The translations under genes were made by a program, and so were the position numbers. Positions 16,563 through 24,614 of a DNA stretch of 64,000 bases are shown here, in pieces; position 1 is the first letter of the stretch; each line of letters begins with the position of its first letter. The notes under the pieces were generated by a model. That model searched no databases. It was given only the letters and a program-made list of their open reading frames with translations, and was not told where the DNA came from. The DNA is from Luteimonas kalidii. GTDB lineage: Bacteria; Pseudomonadota; Gammaproteobacteria; Xanthomonadales; Xanthomonadaceae. The stretch lies in contig NZ_JARXRO010000018.1 in the NCBI RefSeq assembly GCF_029887935.1, forward strand, positions 205,114-269,113, given 5' to 3'.

Positions 16563-16720
16563 TCGCCGGGCGAGGTCGGTCCGGCGGAGCGGCCGTGGGC
16601 AACGTCCGCGGCGGAGCTTGGGGGGCCGGGATGGCTGCACGGGTCATCCCCCCTCCCAGCTTCCCCCAACTGCGCGGAAAGAGGGCGGTTGTCGCAGCGC
16701 CCGCCATCCACCGCCGGACC

Positions 16721-16754
16721 GGAAACAACGCGGGCCGCACAAGGCGGCCCGCGT
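16721..16754 (-). terminator. Intrinsic terminator of metK
   Basis: Beginning 23 bases past the metK stop, an 11-bp perfect stem (ACGCGGGCCGC / GCGGCCCGCGT) with a five-base loop spans 16728-16754. On the minus strand it is followed by TGTTTCC. It may also serve the rightward SDR operon, which converges here. Confidence 0.85.
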
Positions 16755-16776
16755 GGACGCCGGCTGTCGGCAAGCC

Positions 16777-17988
16777 CTACTTCAGCTTCGCCGCCTTGCG
16801 CAGCTCGTCGGCCTTGTCGGTCCGCTCCCACGAGAACGCGGTGGCGGTGTGCTTCTTGCCGGCGCCGTCGACGTAGGTGATGTCCTTCGGCTTGCGGCCG
16901 AAGTGGCCGTACGCGGCGGTGGACTGGTAGATCGGGTGCTCCAGGTCCAGCATCTTCGTGATGCCGTACGGGCGCAGGTCGAAGTGCTTGCGGATCAGCT
17001 TCTCGATCACGTCGTCACCGACCTTGCCGGTGCCGAAGGTGGTGACCGAGATCGAGGTCGGCTCGGCCACGCCGATCGCGTACGACACCTGCACTTCGCA
17101 CTTGTCGGCGAGACCGGCGGCGACGATGTTCTTGGCCACGTAGCGCGCGGCGTAGGCGGCCGAACGGTCGACCTTCGACGGGTCCTTGCCCGAGAACGCG
17201 CCGCCGCCGTGGCGGGCCATGCCGCCGTAGGTGTCGACGATGATCTTGCGGCCGGTCAGGCCGCAGTCGCCCACCGGACCGCCGATCACGAACTTGCCGG
17301 TCGGGTTGATGTGCACCTTGTTCTTCGCCAGCGCCTCGAGCCACTTCTTCGGCAGTACCGGCTTGAGGATGTGCTCGCGCACGGCCTCGACCAGGTCCTT
17401 CTGCTTGACGTCGGCATCGTGCTGGGTCGACAGCACCACCGCATCCAGGCCGAGGATCGCGTTGCCGTCGTAGCGCAGCGTGACCTGGCTCTTCGCATCG
17501 GGCCGCAGCCACTTGAGCTTGCCGTTCTTGCGCACCCTGGCCTGCTGCTCGACCAGGCGGTGGCTGTAGTACAGCGGCGCCGGCATGTATTCGGGCGCCT
17601 CGTTGCAGGCGTAGCCGAACATCAGGCCCTGGTCGCCGGCGCCCTGTTCCTCGGGGCGCTTGCGGTCCACGCCCTGGTTGATGTCGGGCGACTGCTTGCC
17701 GAGCATGTTGATGATCGCGCAGGTGTGGCCGTCGAAGCCGACGTCGGAATTGTCGTAGCCGATGTCGTTGATGACCTTGCGCGCCAGACCTTCGATATCG
17801 ACCCAGGCCGAGGTGGTGACCTCGCCGGCCACGATCGCCGCACCGGTCTTGACCATCGTCTCGCAGGCCACGCGCGCGCGCTTGTCCTGGGCCAGGATCG
17901 CGTCCAGCACCGCATCGGAAATCTGGTCGGCGATCTTGTCCGGATGGCCTTCCGAGACCGATTCGGAAGTGAACAGATAGCTGGACAT
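16777..17988 (-). CDS. metK: S-adenosylmethionine synthetase
   Basis: A 403-residue cytoplasmic enzyme that makes SAM from methionine and ATP. Signature segments are [18 protein letters not shown] (residues 11-28), the [12 protein letters not shown] hexapeptide region near residue 120, and the P-loop-like [19 protein letters not shown] near residue 270. The C-terminus [20 protein letters not shown] is family-typical. The ATG at 17988 has a GAAGGA ribosome site, and the longer upstream frame is non-coding. It is a single-gene unit between a weak promoter and a strong terminator. It is paired functionally with riboswitch-controlled ahcY at 2385. Confidence 0.97.
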   Translation of the reverse strand: MSSYLFTSESVSEGHPDKIADQISDAVLDAILAQDKRARVACETMVKTGAAIVAGEVTTSAWVDIEGLARKVINDIGYDNSDVGFDGHTCAIINMLGKQSPDINQGVDRKRPEEQGAGDQGLMFGYACNEAPEYMPAPLYYSHRLVEQQARVRKNGKLKWLRPDAKSQVTLRYDGNAILGLDAVVLSTQHDADVKQKDLVEAVREHILKPVLPKKWLEALAKNKVHINPTGKFVIGGPVGDCGLTGRKIIVDTYGGMARHGGGAFSGKDPSKVDRSAAYAARYVAKNIVAAGLADKCEVQVSYAIGVAEPTSISVTTFGTGKVGDDVIEKLIRKHFDLRPYGITKMLDLEHPIYQSTAAYGHFGRKPKDITYVDGAGKKHTATAFSWERTDKADELRKAAKLK

Positions 17989-18028
17989 CGGCTTATATCC
18001 TTCAATTCGGATGAAAAGATGGGTGCGG

Positions 18029-18069
18029 ATGATACACGGGCGCGACCTGGCGCGCACCCGGTGCGCGCC
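18029..18069 (-). promoter_or_regulatory. Putative metK promoter with a large dyad
   Basis: On the minus strand a -10-like TATCAT (18034-18029) lies 40 bases before the start codon. A 10-bp perfect inverted repeat (GGCGCGCACC, one central base, GGTGCGCGCC) at 18049-18069 covers the expected -35 position. It could be an operator or a GC-rich chance dyad. I recognise no known methionine-regulon motif in it. Confidence 0.45.
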
Positions 18070-18157
18070 GCGGCTTCAGGTTAGCCGATGCGGTGGAGGT
18101 TGATGGTGCGCGACGGGGTCGCCGCAATCCGGTGGGGAGCGGGCCCGGTGGTCCCGA

Positions 18158-18187
18158 TCCCGGATGCGCTGCGCTCGTCCGGGCCAC
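18158..18187 (+). repeat. REP-like hairpin element
   Basis: TCCCGGATGCGCTGCGCTCG followed by TCCGGGCCAC is a near-copy of the REP units at 22228 and 22301. It forms a stem (CCCGGAT-like / GTCCGGG) around GCGCTGCGC. It lies between metK and the olsF-like gene. Confidence 0.75.
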
Positions 18188-18295
18188 GGGCGCCGGGCCG
18201 GGTGCGGTCTGTCACGCCGGCGCAGGAAAAGCGCAACGTCGCTGTCGCGCCCCGGGCGCAGGCTGCCGGCCAACCGGGCCGACCCGAAGACCGCC

Positions 18296-20002
18296 ATGCC
18301 ACCGATCGAACACCGCCTGCAGCAGCGCTGGCCGCACTGGTTCCGGGGGCGCCGCGGCGCGATGGCGCGGCCGCTGCTGCGCGGCATGGTGCGCTGGTCC
18401 CGGCTCGACGCGATCGATGCCTTCATGGAGGCGCATGTCCATCTGCGCGGGCTCGACTTCGTCACGGCCGCGCTGCGCTTCCTCGGTACCGGAAGCCACA
18501 TCGCACCCGATGATCTCGCCCGCATCCCCGCCCGTGGCCGGCTGGTGATCGTCGCCAACCATCCGTCCGGGGCGCTGGATGCACTGGCGCTGCTGGACGC
18601 GGTGGGACGGGTGCGCAGCGACGTGCGGATCGTGGCCAACGACGTGCTCGCCGCGATCGAACCGCTGTCCGGGCTGCTGCTGCCCGTGCGCGTGTTCGGC
18701 GGCCGCGCGCGCGCCGACAGCCTGCAGGCGATCGAGGCCGCGCTGCAGCGCGAGCAGTGCGTGATCGTGTTTCCTTCCGGCGAGGTCTCCCGATGGTCCC
18801 TGCGCGGCGTGCGCGACGGCCACTGGCGCCGTGGCTGCCTGCATTTCGCGCGGCGCACCGGCGCGCCGGTGCTGCCGGTGCGGGTGGTCGCGCGCAATTC
18901 CGCGCTGTTCTACGGTGCGTCCGCGCTGTTCCGCCCGGCAGGAACGGCGCTGCTGGTGCGCGAGATGTTCGCCCGCCGCGGCCATCCGGTCCAGCTGCAC
19001 GTCGGCCAGCCGATACGCCTGCCCGCCAGCGGCGACGCACGGCAGCAGCTGCGCGAGGTGCGGCGCGCCCTGTACCGTCTCGGCGAGGCGGCGCCACGCG
19101 TGCGCATGGCGCCACTCCCCGCCCCCCTGCCGACGCCGCGGCTGCGGCTGGCGATCGCGGCGACCGAGTCGATCGGCACCACCTCCGAGGGGCGCCAGCT
19201 CCGCCTGGCCCGGTGCACGCCGGGTTCGCCGCTGCTGCTCGAAATCGGCCGCCTGCGCGAGCGCGCGTTCCGTTCGGTGGGCGAGGGCACGGGCCGCGCG
19301 CGCGACATCGATCGCCACGATCCCGACTACGAACACCTGCTGGCGTGGGACGCGGCTGCGGGCCGCATCGCGGGGGCCTACCGCATCGCCCGCTGCACCC
19401 AGGTCCTCGCGCGTCGCGGAGTCGGGGGGCTCTACACCGCCACCCTGTTCGACTATGCGGATGCGATGCATCCGCGGTTGGCCCGGGGCGTCGAGCTGGG
19501 CCGCAGTTTCGTCGACCCCGATTACCGTGGCGGCCGCAGCCTGGACCTGCTGTGGCAGGGGATCGGCGCCTATGTCCGGCGCCACCCGGAGCTGCGCTAC
19601 CTGTATGGCGCGGTCTCGATCAGCGCCGCATTGCCGCCGCAGGCGACCGTGCGCATCGTCGACCACTACCGCCGCCACCATGGGACCGGCGCGGAGGTGC
19701 TGGCGATCGCGCGCAGGCCGTGGTGCGGGGCCGCACCGCCAGCATGCCCGGGCGAGGACGCGGCAGCCTCGTTCGCGCGCCTGCAGCGCGACCTTGCGGC
19801 GATGGGGGTCGTGGTGCCGGTGCTCTACCGCCAGTACACCGCGCTGTGCGAGCCGGGCGGGGTGCGCTTTCTGGCCTTCGGTGTGGATCCGGATTTCTGC
19901 GATTCGATCGACGGCCTGGTGGAGGTGGACCTGCAGCGGCTGCGACTGGCCAAGGGCGCGCGCTACCTGGGGCCGCGTCCGCTGCCGGAGATGGCCGCGT
20001 GA
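18296..20002 (+). CDS. olsF: OlsF-like bifunctional ornithine-lipid acyltransferase (O-acyl + N-acyl domains)
   Basis: A 568-residue protein. Residues about 70-270 are a lysophospholipid acyltransferase domain with the catalytic NHPSGALD (His near 89, Asp near 94), VFPSGEVSRWS and LPVRV. Residues about 300-470 form an OlsB/autoinducer-synthase-like GNAT domain with LRERAF, DPDYEHLLAWDAAAGRIAG and ELGRSFVDPDYRGG. This O-then-N order is that of OlsF, which makes ornithine lipid from ornithine and two acyl donors. Its domain roles were shown in Serratia. The ATG at 18296 directly precedes the conserved N-terminus. It overlaps the phosphoesterase gene by four bases (GTGA). Ornithine versus another amino acid as acceptor is not provable from sequence. 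Confidence 0.8.
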   Translation: MPPIEHRLQQRWPHWFRGRRGAMARPLLRGMVRWSRLDAIDAFMEAHVHLRGLDFVTAALRFLGTGSHIAPDDLARIPARGRLVIVANHPSGALDALALLDAVGRVRSDVRIVANDVLAAIEPLSGLLLPVRVFGGRARADSLQAIEAALQREQCVIVFPSGEVSRWSLRGVRDGHWRRGCLHFARRTGAPVLPVRVVARNSALFYGASALFRPAGTALLVREMFARRGHPVQLHVGQPIRLPASGDARQQLREVRRALYRLGEAAPRVRMAPLPAPLPTPRLRLAIAATESIGTTSEGRQLRLARCTPGSPLLLEIGRLRERAFRSVGEGTGRARDIDRHDPDYEHLLAWDAAAGRIAGAYRIARCTQVLARRGVGGLYTATLFDYADAMHPRLARGVELGRSFVDPDYRGGRSLDLLWQGIGAYVRRHPELRYLYGAVSISAALPPQATVRIVDHYRRHHGTGAEVLAIARRPWCGAAPPACPGEDAAASFARLQRDLAAMGVVVPVLYRQYTALCEPGGVRFLAFGVDPDFCDSIDGLVEVDLQRLRLAKGARYLGPRPLPEMAA

Positions 20003-20811
20003 ACGCCGCGCTGCCGCCGTGCCGCACGGTGTTCGTGTCCGACGTACACCTGGGGTCGCGCCACTGCCATGCGGCGGAACTGTCCGGGTTCCTCGAACGC
20101 CTGCAGTGCGAGCGCCTGTACCTGGTCGGCGACATCGTCGACCTGTGGTGGATGGCGAAGCGGCGCGCGGCGTGGGGGTCGGCCCACAACCGCGTGGTCG
20201 AAGCCCTGCATGCGCTGTCGCGCCAGGGCACGGAACTGGTCTACGTGCCCGGCAACCATGACCGTGCGATCCGTCGCTTCTGCGGCCTGATGCTGCCCGC
20301 GATGCAGGTGCGCCGGCGCGCGATCCACGTCACCGCCGACGGCCGCCGGCTGCTGGTGGTGCACGGCGACGACTACGACAGCATCACCCACTTCGGCGGC
20401 CTGCAGGAGCGTTTCGGCGACTGGCTGTACGAACGCATCCTCACCGGCAACCGCTGGCTCAACGCGTCGCGTCGGCGGCTTGGCCTGCGCTACTGGTCGC
20501 TGTCGGAATTCCTCAAGTCCCGCAGCGGCGCTGCCGAGCGCTACATCGCCCGGTTCGTGCAGGCGGGGCTGGACGATGCGCGCCGGCGCGGGCTCGACGG
20601 CATCGTCTGCGGCCATATCCATCGCGCCGCGCTGCACGCGCGCGACGGCCTGGTGTACGCCAACGACGGCGACTGGGTCGAAAGCCTGACCGCGCTCGCG
20701 GAAGACCACGACGGCACATTGCGGCTCATGTCGCATCGCGGCGAAACGCTGATCGAACTCGCGCCGAGACTGCGTCTCCTGGCCCGGACTGCAGTGGCGC
20801 GCGCGGCCTGA
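19999..20811 (+). CDS. UDP-2,3-diacylglucosamine hydrolase-like metallophosphoesterase
   Basis: A 270-residue calcineurin-like phosphoesterase with the full set of metal-binding blocks: SDVHLG, GDIVDLWW, PGNHD, VHGDDYD and GHIH. These match the LpxH/COG2908 group. LpxH cuts UDP-diacylglucosamine in lipid A synthesis, but this gene lies with an ornithine-lipid-type acyltransferase, not with lpx genes. A different lipid pyrophosphate may be the substrate. The start is GTG 19999, four-base overlap with the olsF-like stop, so the two are translationally coupled. The C-terminal tail is basic and Leu-rich and may touch the membrane. Confidence 0.8.
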   Translation: MNAALPPCRTVFVSDVHLGSRHCHAAELSGFLERLQCERLYLVGDIVDLWWMAKRRAAWGSAHNRVVEALHALSRQGTELVYVPGNHDRAIRRFCGLMLPAMQVRRRAIHVTADGRRLLVVHGDDYDSITHFGGLQERFGDWLYERILTGNRWLNASRRRLGLRYWSLSEFLKSRSGAAERYIARFVQAGLDDARRRGLDGIVCGHIHRAALHARDGLVYANDGDWVESLTALAEDHDGTLRLMSHRGETLIELAPRLRLLARTAVARAA

Positions 20812-21152
20812 GTCCGGCGCGCCGGGACGCGATTCGGTCGGGCTCAGGCTCCGCGGAAGCCAGCGAGGCGGGTCGTTGGCCTGCATGCCGCCACCGTCCG
20901 CGTGCCAGGCAGTGGTGGCGGCCGGCTTGCATCCCATGGAAGCGCCGCTCGTTCACACGGCTCCATGTCTTGTGGTCGCGCACGCCGGTACCGGCAATCA
21001 TGGCGCCCGGCGTGTGGCACATGCCGAAGCTGTCGGCGCGGTTGCGGGTCCTCGCGGGTCGCATCGCTGTCGGATGAACGAACGGGCCGGGCCCCCGGGT
21101 GGATCGGCATTGCGCGACGTGCCCTGTCGCCACCCGCTGCTAGCATCCGCCG
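20812..21152. other. Intergenic region without recognised gene
   Basis: This 341-base stretch holds no convincing ORF or RNA. A -10-like TAGCAT at 21141-21146 lies only seven bases before the ATG of the next gene. That suggests a nearly leaderless transcript, which is common in this family. Confidence 0.5.
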
Positions 21153-22187
21153 ATGGATTCGATCAGCCAGCTCCTGCTCGGTGCCGCGGTCGCGGGCGCG
21201 GTGGTGCCTGCGGCCCACCGGCGCGCGGCGATGCTTGCCGGCGCCGCGCTCGGCACGCTGCCGGATCTCGACTCGTTCCCGATCGCGCTGTTCACCGACG
21301 ATCCGGTCGCGCTGATGACGCTGCATCGTGGCCTCAGCCACTCGCTGTTCGTGCTGCCGCTGGTGGCGTGGGCGATCTGGGCGCTGTTCCGGCGCCGCGG
21401 CGGTCGCGTGGCGCAGGCGCCATGGCCATGGTTCCGGGCGATCCAGCTGGCGCTGGTGACACACCCGCTGCTGGACGCGTTCACCGTCTACGGGACACAG
21501 CTGCTGTGGCCGCTCGCGGCGCCGCCGGTGATGTGGTCGAGCGTGTTCATCATCGATCCGGGCTACACGCTGTGGTTGCTGCTGGGCGTGGTGGTCGCGC
21601 TGTTCGCCGGGCACAAGCCGCTCGCCCGACAGGCCCTGGTGGCGGGCCTGGTGCTGAGCTGCGGCTACCTGGGCTGGTCGCTGGTGGCCAAGTCGATGGT
21701 GGAACGGGAGGCGGAGCGCTCGCTGGCCGCGCTGGGGCTGGAGGACGCGCGCCGCTTCTCGGTGCCGATGCCGTTCAACACGCTGCTGTGGCGGGTGGTG
21801 GCGATGACGCCGGACGGCTTCGTCGAGGGCGAACACTCGCTGGTGGCCGATCGCCGGCCGATCTCGTTCCGTCGGCATGCCTCCGATGTCGACGCGCTGG
21901 CGCAGGTGGCCGGTTATCCGGCGGTGTCGCGGCTGGCATGGTTCAACCACGGCTTCATGAAGGCACAGGTGCGCGACGACCGCCTGGTGCTGAGCGACCT
22001 GCGCATGGGCGCCGAGCCGGACTACAGCTTCAATTTCGCGGTCGCCGAACGCGACGGGGCCGGCTGGCGCGCCATGCCGCCGCAGCAGCTGGAATGGCCG
22101 TGGGAGGCGCGCCGGCGCCTGGCGCAGATGTGGGATCGCATCTGGGAGGAGCCGGCGGCCGCGTCGACGCAACCGGGCGGGCACTGA
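21153..22187 (+). CDS. YdjM/YbcI-family metal-dependent hydrolase-like membrane protein
   Basis: A 344-residue inner-membrane protein. Its N-terminal half has several helices and the family's polar motifs GTLPDLDSFP, TLHRGLSHSLF and THPLLDAFT (His/Asp residues proposed to bind metal). Its C-terminal half from about residue 180 is soluble. Some relatives in E. coli (YdjM) are LexA-controlled. I see no SOS box here, and the biochemical role is unknown. It is monocistronic, ending at a cluster of REP hairpins. Confidence 0.75.
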   Translation: MDSISQLLLGAAVAGAVVPAAHRRAAMLAGAALGTLPDLDSFPIALFTDDPVALMTLHRGLSHSLFVLPLVAWAIWALFRRRGGRVAQAPWPWFRAIQLALVTHPLLDAFTVYGTQLLWPLAAPPVMWSSVFIIDPGYTLWLLLGVVVALFAGHKPLARQALVAGLVLSCGYLGWSLVAKSMVEREAERSLAALGLEDARRFSVPMPFNTLLWRVVAMTPDGFVEGEHSLVADRRPISFRRHASDVDALAQVAGYPAVSRLAWFNHGFMKAQVRDDRLVLSDLRMGAEPDYSFNFAVAERDGAGWRAMPPQQLEWPWEARRRLAQMWDRIWEEPAAASTQPGGH

Positions 22188-22227
22188 GGCGATACTTCCT
22201 TGCGGGGGCCGGAAACGGTCGGGGCGC

Positions 22228-22330
22228 CCCGGATGCGCTTCGCTTATCCGGGCTACCGGTAGCCCGGCCAAGGCCGCAGGCCGCCGCGGGGGGTGCGGGG
22301 TCCCGGATGCGCTGCGCTTATCCGGGCTAC
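22228..22330. repeat. Cluster of REP hairpins (BIME-like)
   Basis: Three units lie between two convergent genes. Forward units at 22228-22256 and 22301-22330 share CCCGGATGCGCT(T/G)CGCTTA and TCCGGGCTAC. An inverted, degenerate unit at 22259-22291 matches the unit at 59817. Each folds into a stem of CCCGGAT with ATCCGGG. The cluster probably acts as a bidirectional terminator or mRNA stabiliser. Confidence 0.85.
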
Positions 22331-22338
22331 GGGACGGG

Positions 22339-23280
22339 CTACGCGGGGAACCAGTAGCGGGTGAAGTGGAAGAACACCGGCGCGGCGAACACCACCGAAT
22401 CCATCCGGTCCATCATCCCGCCGTGGCCTTCGATCATGCGGCCCCAGTCCTTGGCGCCGAGGCTGCGCTTGACCGCCGACAGCGCCAGCCCGCCGCACAC
22501 GCCCGCGATCACGATCACGCCCGACATGCCCGCGGCCTGCAGCGGCGTGAACGGCGTCATCCACCACAGCGCGGTGCCGATGCCGACCGCTGCGAGCCCG
22601 CCGCCGACCAGGCCTTCGACCGTCTTCGAAGGACTCACCAGCGGCGCCAGCTTGCGGCGGCCGAACAGCTTGCCGAACACGTACTGCATCACGTCGCTGA
22701 TCTGCACCACCAGCATCAGGTAGAGCAGCAGCAGCTGGCCGGTCCCGGGCGGCGCATCCGGATGCAGGATCATCAGTGCCGGCGCGTGGCTGATGCAGTA
22801 GATCGCGACCATCACCCCCCACTGGATCTTGGTGCTGCGCTCGAGGAAATCGGTGGTGTCGCCGCCGAACACCGCCAGCACCGGAAGCGCGAGGAACGCG
22901 TAGACCGGGATGAAGATCGCGAACAGCCCGTACCACTGGTCGAAGATCAGCCAGTACTGCAGCGGGATCAGCAGGTAGAACGCGGCCACCAGCGGCAGGT
23001 GGTCGCCGGCGCGGGTCGGGGTGAGGGTGATGAACTCGCGCAGCGCGAAGAACGAGATGAAGGCGAACACCACCAGGGTCGCCACCGGGCCGATCGCGAA
23101 GCACGCCGCCAGCACGGCGACCATTCCCCACCAGGCGCGAACGCGGGCATTGAGGTTGCGCACCGTCGCGCCTCCGCCGTCGGGGCCACGGCGCGACAGC
23201 CACCAGCCCACCAGCGAAGCGATCAGCAGCAGGCCGACGATGCCGGAGAACACCAGGATGGTCTTGGTCTGCGGGCTCAT
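22339..23280 (-). CDS. Phosphatidate cytidylyltransferase-like protein (CdsA family)
   Basis: A 313-residue inner-membrane protein with about eight helices. The CdsA signature is near the C-terminus: SAVKRSLGAKDWGRMIEGHG followed by GMMDRMDS. CdsA makes CDP-diacylglycerol from phosphatidate and CTP. This copy is in a three-gene operon with an acyltransferase and a CDP-alcohol transferase, so it is probably a dedicated paralogue, comparable to YnbB of E. coli, not the housekeeping CdsA. The ATG (23280) overlaps the acyltransferase stop by four bases (ATGA). The product lipid is unknown. Confidence 0.87.
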   Translation of the reverse strand: MSPQTKTILVFSGIVGLLLIASLVGWWLSRRGPDGGGATVRNLNARVRAWWGMVAVLAACFAIGPVATLVVFAFISFFALREFITLTPTRAGDHLPLVAAFYLLIPLQYWLIFDQWYGLFAIFIPVYAFLALPVLAVFGGDTTDFLERSTKIQWGVMVAIYCISHAPALMILHPDAPPGTGQLLLLYLMLVVQISDVMQYVFGKLFGRRKLAPLVSPSKTVEGLVGGGLAAVGIGTALWWMTPFTPLQAAGMSGVIVIAGVCGGLALSAVKRSLGAKDWGRMIEGHGGMMDRMDSVVFAAPVFFHFTRYWFPA

Positions 23281-23888
23281 GCCATCGCCTCCACCGCCGC
23301 GCGAGCGCGTTCGAGGAACGTCTCGCGCGGTTCGTCCCCGATGCGCGCGAGGGGCGCGCCGAAGTTCACGTTGCAGTACAGCGGCAGCGGCAGTGGCAGC
23401 AGCGCGCCCTTGGGCAGGCTGCGGTGCAAGGTGTCGAGGTACACGGGGACCAGTTCCACGTGCGGACACTCTGTCGCCAGCCGGAACAGCCCGCCCTTGA
23501 ACGCCTGCGGCAGCCGTTCGTTGCTGCGCGTGCCTTCCGGGAACAGGATCAGCGAATCGCCCTGGTCCAGCGCTTCGCGCACGGGCGCCAGCGGGTCGGC
23601 ATCGGTCGTCTCGCGGTTGCGGTCGATCAGGATCGCGCGCAGCACCGCGCCCGACAGCCAGCCGCGCAGGCCCGGTTTGTCCCAGTAGTCGCGGGCGGCC
23701 ACCGGCCGCACCCGCGCGCGCTGCTGCGGCGTGAGCGCCGACCAGATCGCGACCGTGTCGAGGTGGCTGGTGTGATTGGCGAAGTAGATGCACTGCCCGC
23801 CCGGCGGCGCCACCCGCCACTGCGCGCGTGCGCCGACCAGGGTGCGGGTGAATCCGACCAGGGCCGCGCCGCCGAGGCGGGCGATCAT
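23277..23888 (-). CDS. 1-acyl-glycerol-3-phosphate acyltransferase-like protein (PlsC family)
   Basis: A 203-residue membrane-associated acyltransferase with NHTSHLDTV (HX4D catalytic motif, residues about 38-46) and LILFPEGTRSNE. LIDRN and VPVYLD lie between and after these. PlsC enzymes acylate lysophosphatidate to phosphatidate, which is the substrate of the next gene, the CdsA-like protein. It overlaps both neighbours by four bases, so the operon order transferase, acyltransferase, cytidylyltransferase is translationally coupled. The short length (PlsC is usually 240 or more) suggests a minimal form. Confidence 0.87.
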   Translation of the reverse strand: MIARLGGAALVGFTRTLVGARAQWRVAPPGGQCIYFANHTSHLDTVAIWSALTPQQRARVRPVAARDYWDKPGLRGWLSGAVLRAILIDRNRETTDADPLAPVREALDQGDSLILFPEGTRSNERLPQAFKGGLFRLATECPHVELVPVYLDTLHRSLPKGALLPLPLPLYCNVNFGAPLARIGDEPRETFLERARAAVEAMA

Positions 23889-24523
23889 CGCGTGGCCTCC
23901 AGCTGGCGCGCGACCGCGCGCAGGCGCGTCGCGCAGGTGAGCAGCGAACCCGCGGCGATGACCAGCACGGCCGCGACCAGCGCATGGCGCGATCCCGCGA
24001 ACATCGCTTCCAGCGGCGCCACCAGGCAGGCCAGCGTCATCAGCGCCATGCGGTGCTGCTTGGCCATGGGCCCGCGGAAGTCCTGCGCCAGCCCGAGCGC
24101 GCCGCCGAGCGTGCGGATGTAGGCGGTCAGCGCCGCCAGCAGCGCCGCGGCCCATCCGGCCCAGGGCATGCCCGCGCCGTATCCGAGCGCGACCAGCAGC
24201 AGGCTGTCGGCGATCCGGTCGGGTACTTCGTTGTAGAGCGCACCGGTCGGCGTGGACTGGCCCCCTTCGACCGCCACCATGCCGTCGAACAGGTTGCACA
24301 GCAGCCGCAGCTGGATGCCGACCGCGCACAGCCATGCGCCCCACGGCGGCAGCCACAGCAGCGCCACGGCGCCGGCGGCGGCGAAGGCGATGCTCAGCAC
24401 CGAGATCGCGTTGGGCGTCAGCGGCGAGCGCACGAGCGCGGAGGCGATGCGGCGGACGAGGGCGTTGCCGCGCGCCTTGATCGGCCGGCGCGATGCGTCC
24501 GTGCCCGGGTCGTGCTGGTCCAT
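23885..24523 (-). CDS. CDP-alcohol phosphatidyltransferase family protein
   Basis: A 212-residue protein with about six helices. It moves a phosphatidyl group from CDP-diacylglycerol to an alcohol. The CDP-OH-P motif reads DGMVAVEGG, then TGALYNEVPDRIADS. The usual first Asp of the GxxxDxxxD half is Asn here, while the following two Asp are kept. This variant resembles YnbA-like proteins rather than PgsA or PssA. The start is set at ATG 24523 (MDQHDPG). An in-frame upstream ATG at 24577 would add 18 poorly conserved residues. First gene of the lipid operon. Confidence 0.85.
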   Translation of the reverse strand: MDQHDPGTDASRRPIKARGNALVRRIASALVRSPLTPNAISVLSIAFAAAGAVALLWLPPWGAWLCAVGIQLRLLCNLFDGMVAVEGGQSTPTGALYNEVPDRIADSLLLVALGYGAGMPWAGWAAALLAALTAYIRTLGGALGLAQDFRGPMAKQHRMALMTLACLVAPLEAMFAGSRHALVAAVLVIAAGSLLTCATRLRAVARQLEATR

Positions 24524-24614
24524 CGCGATTTTCCCCGTCGGGCCGCCACCGGTGGGGCGTTCCCCATGCGCACGCATGATCGTCAGGCCGGACCGCGCTG
24601 GCAAGCCCGCGTGC

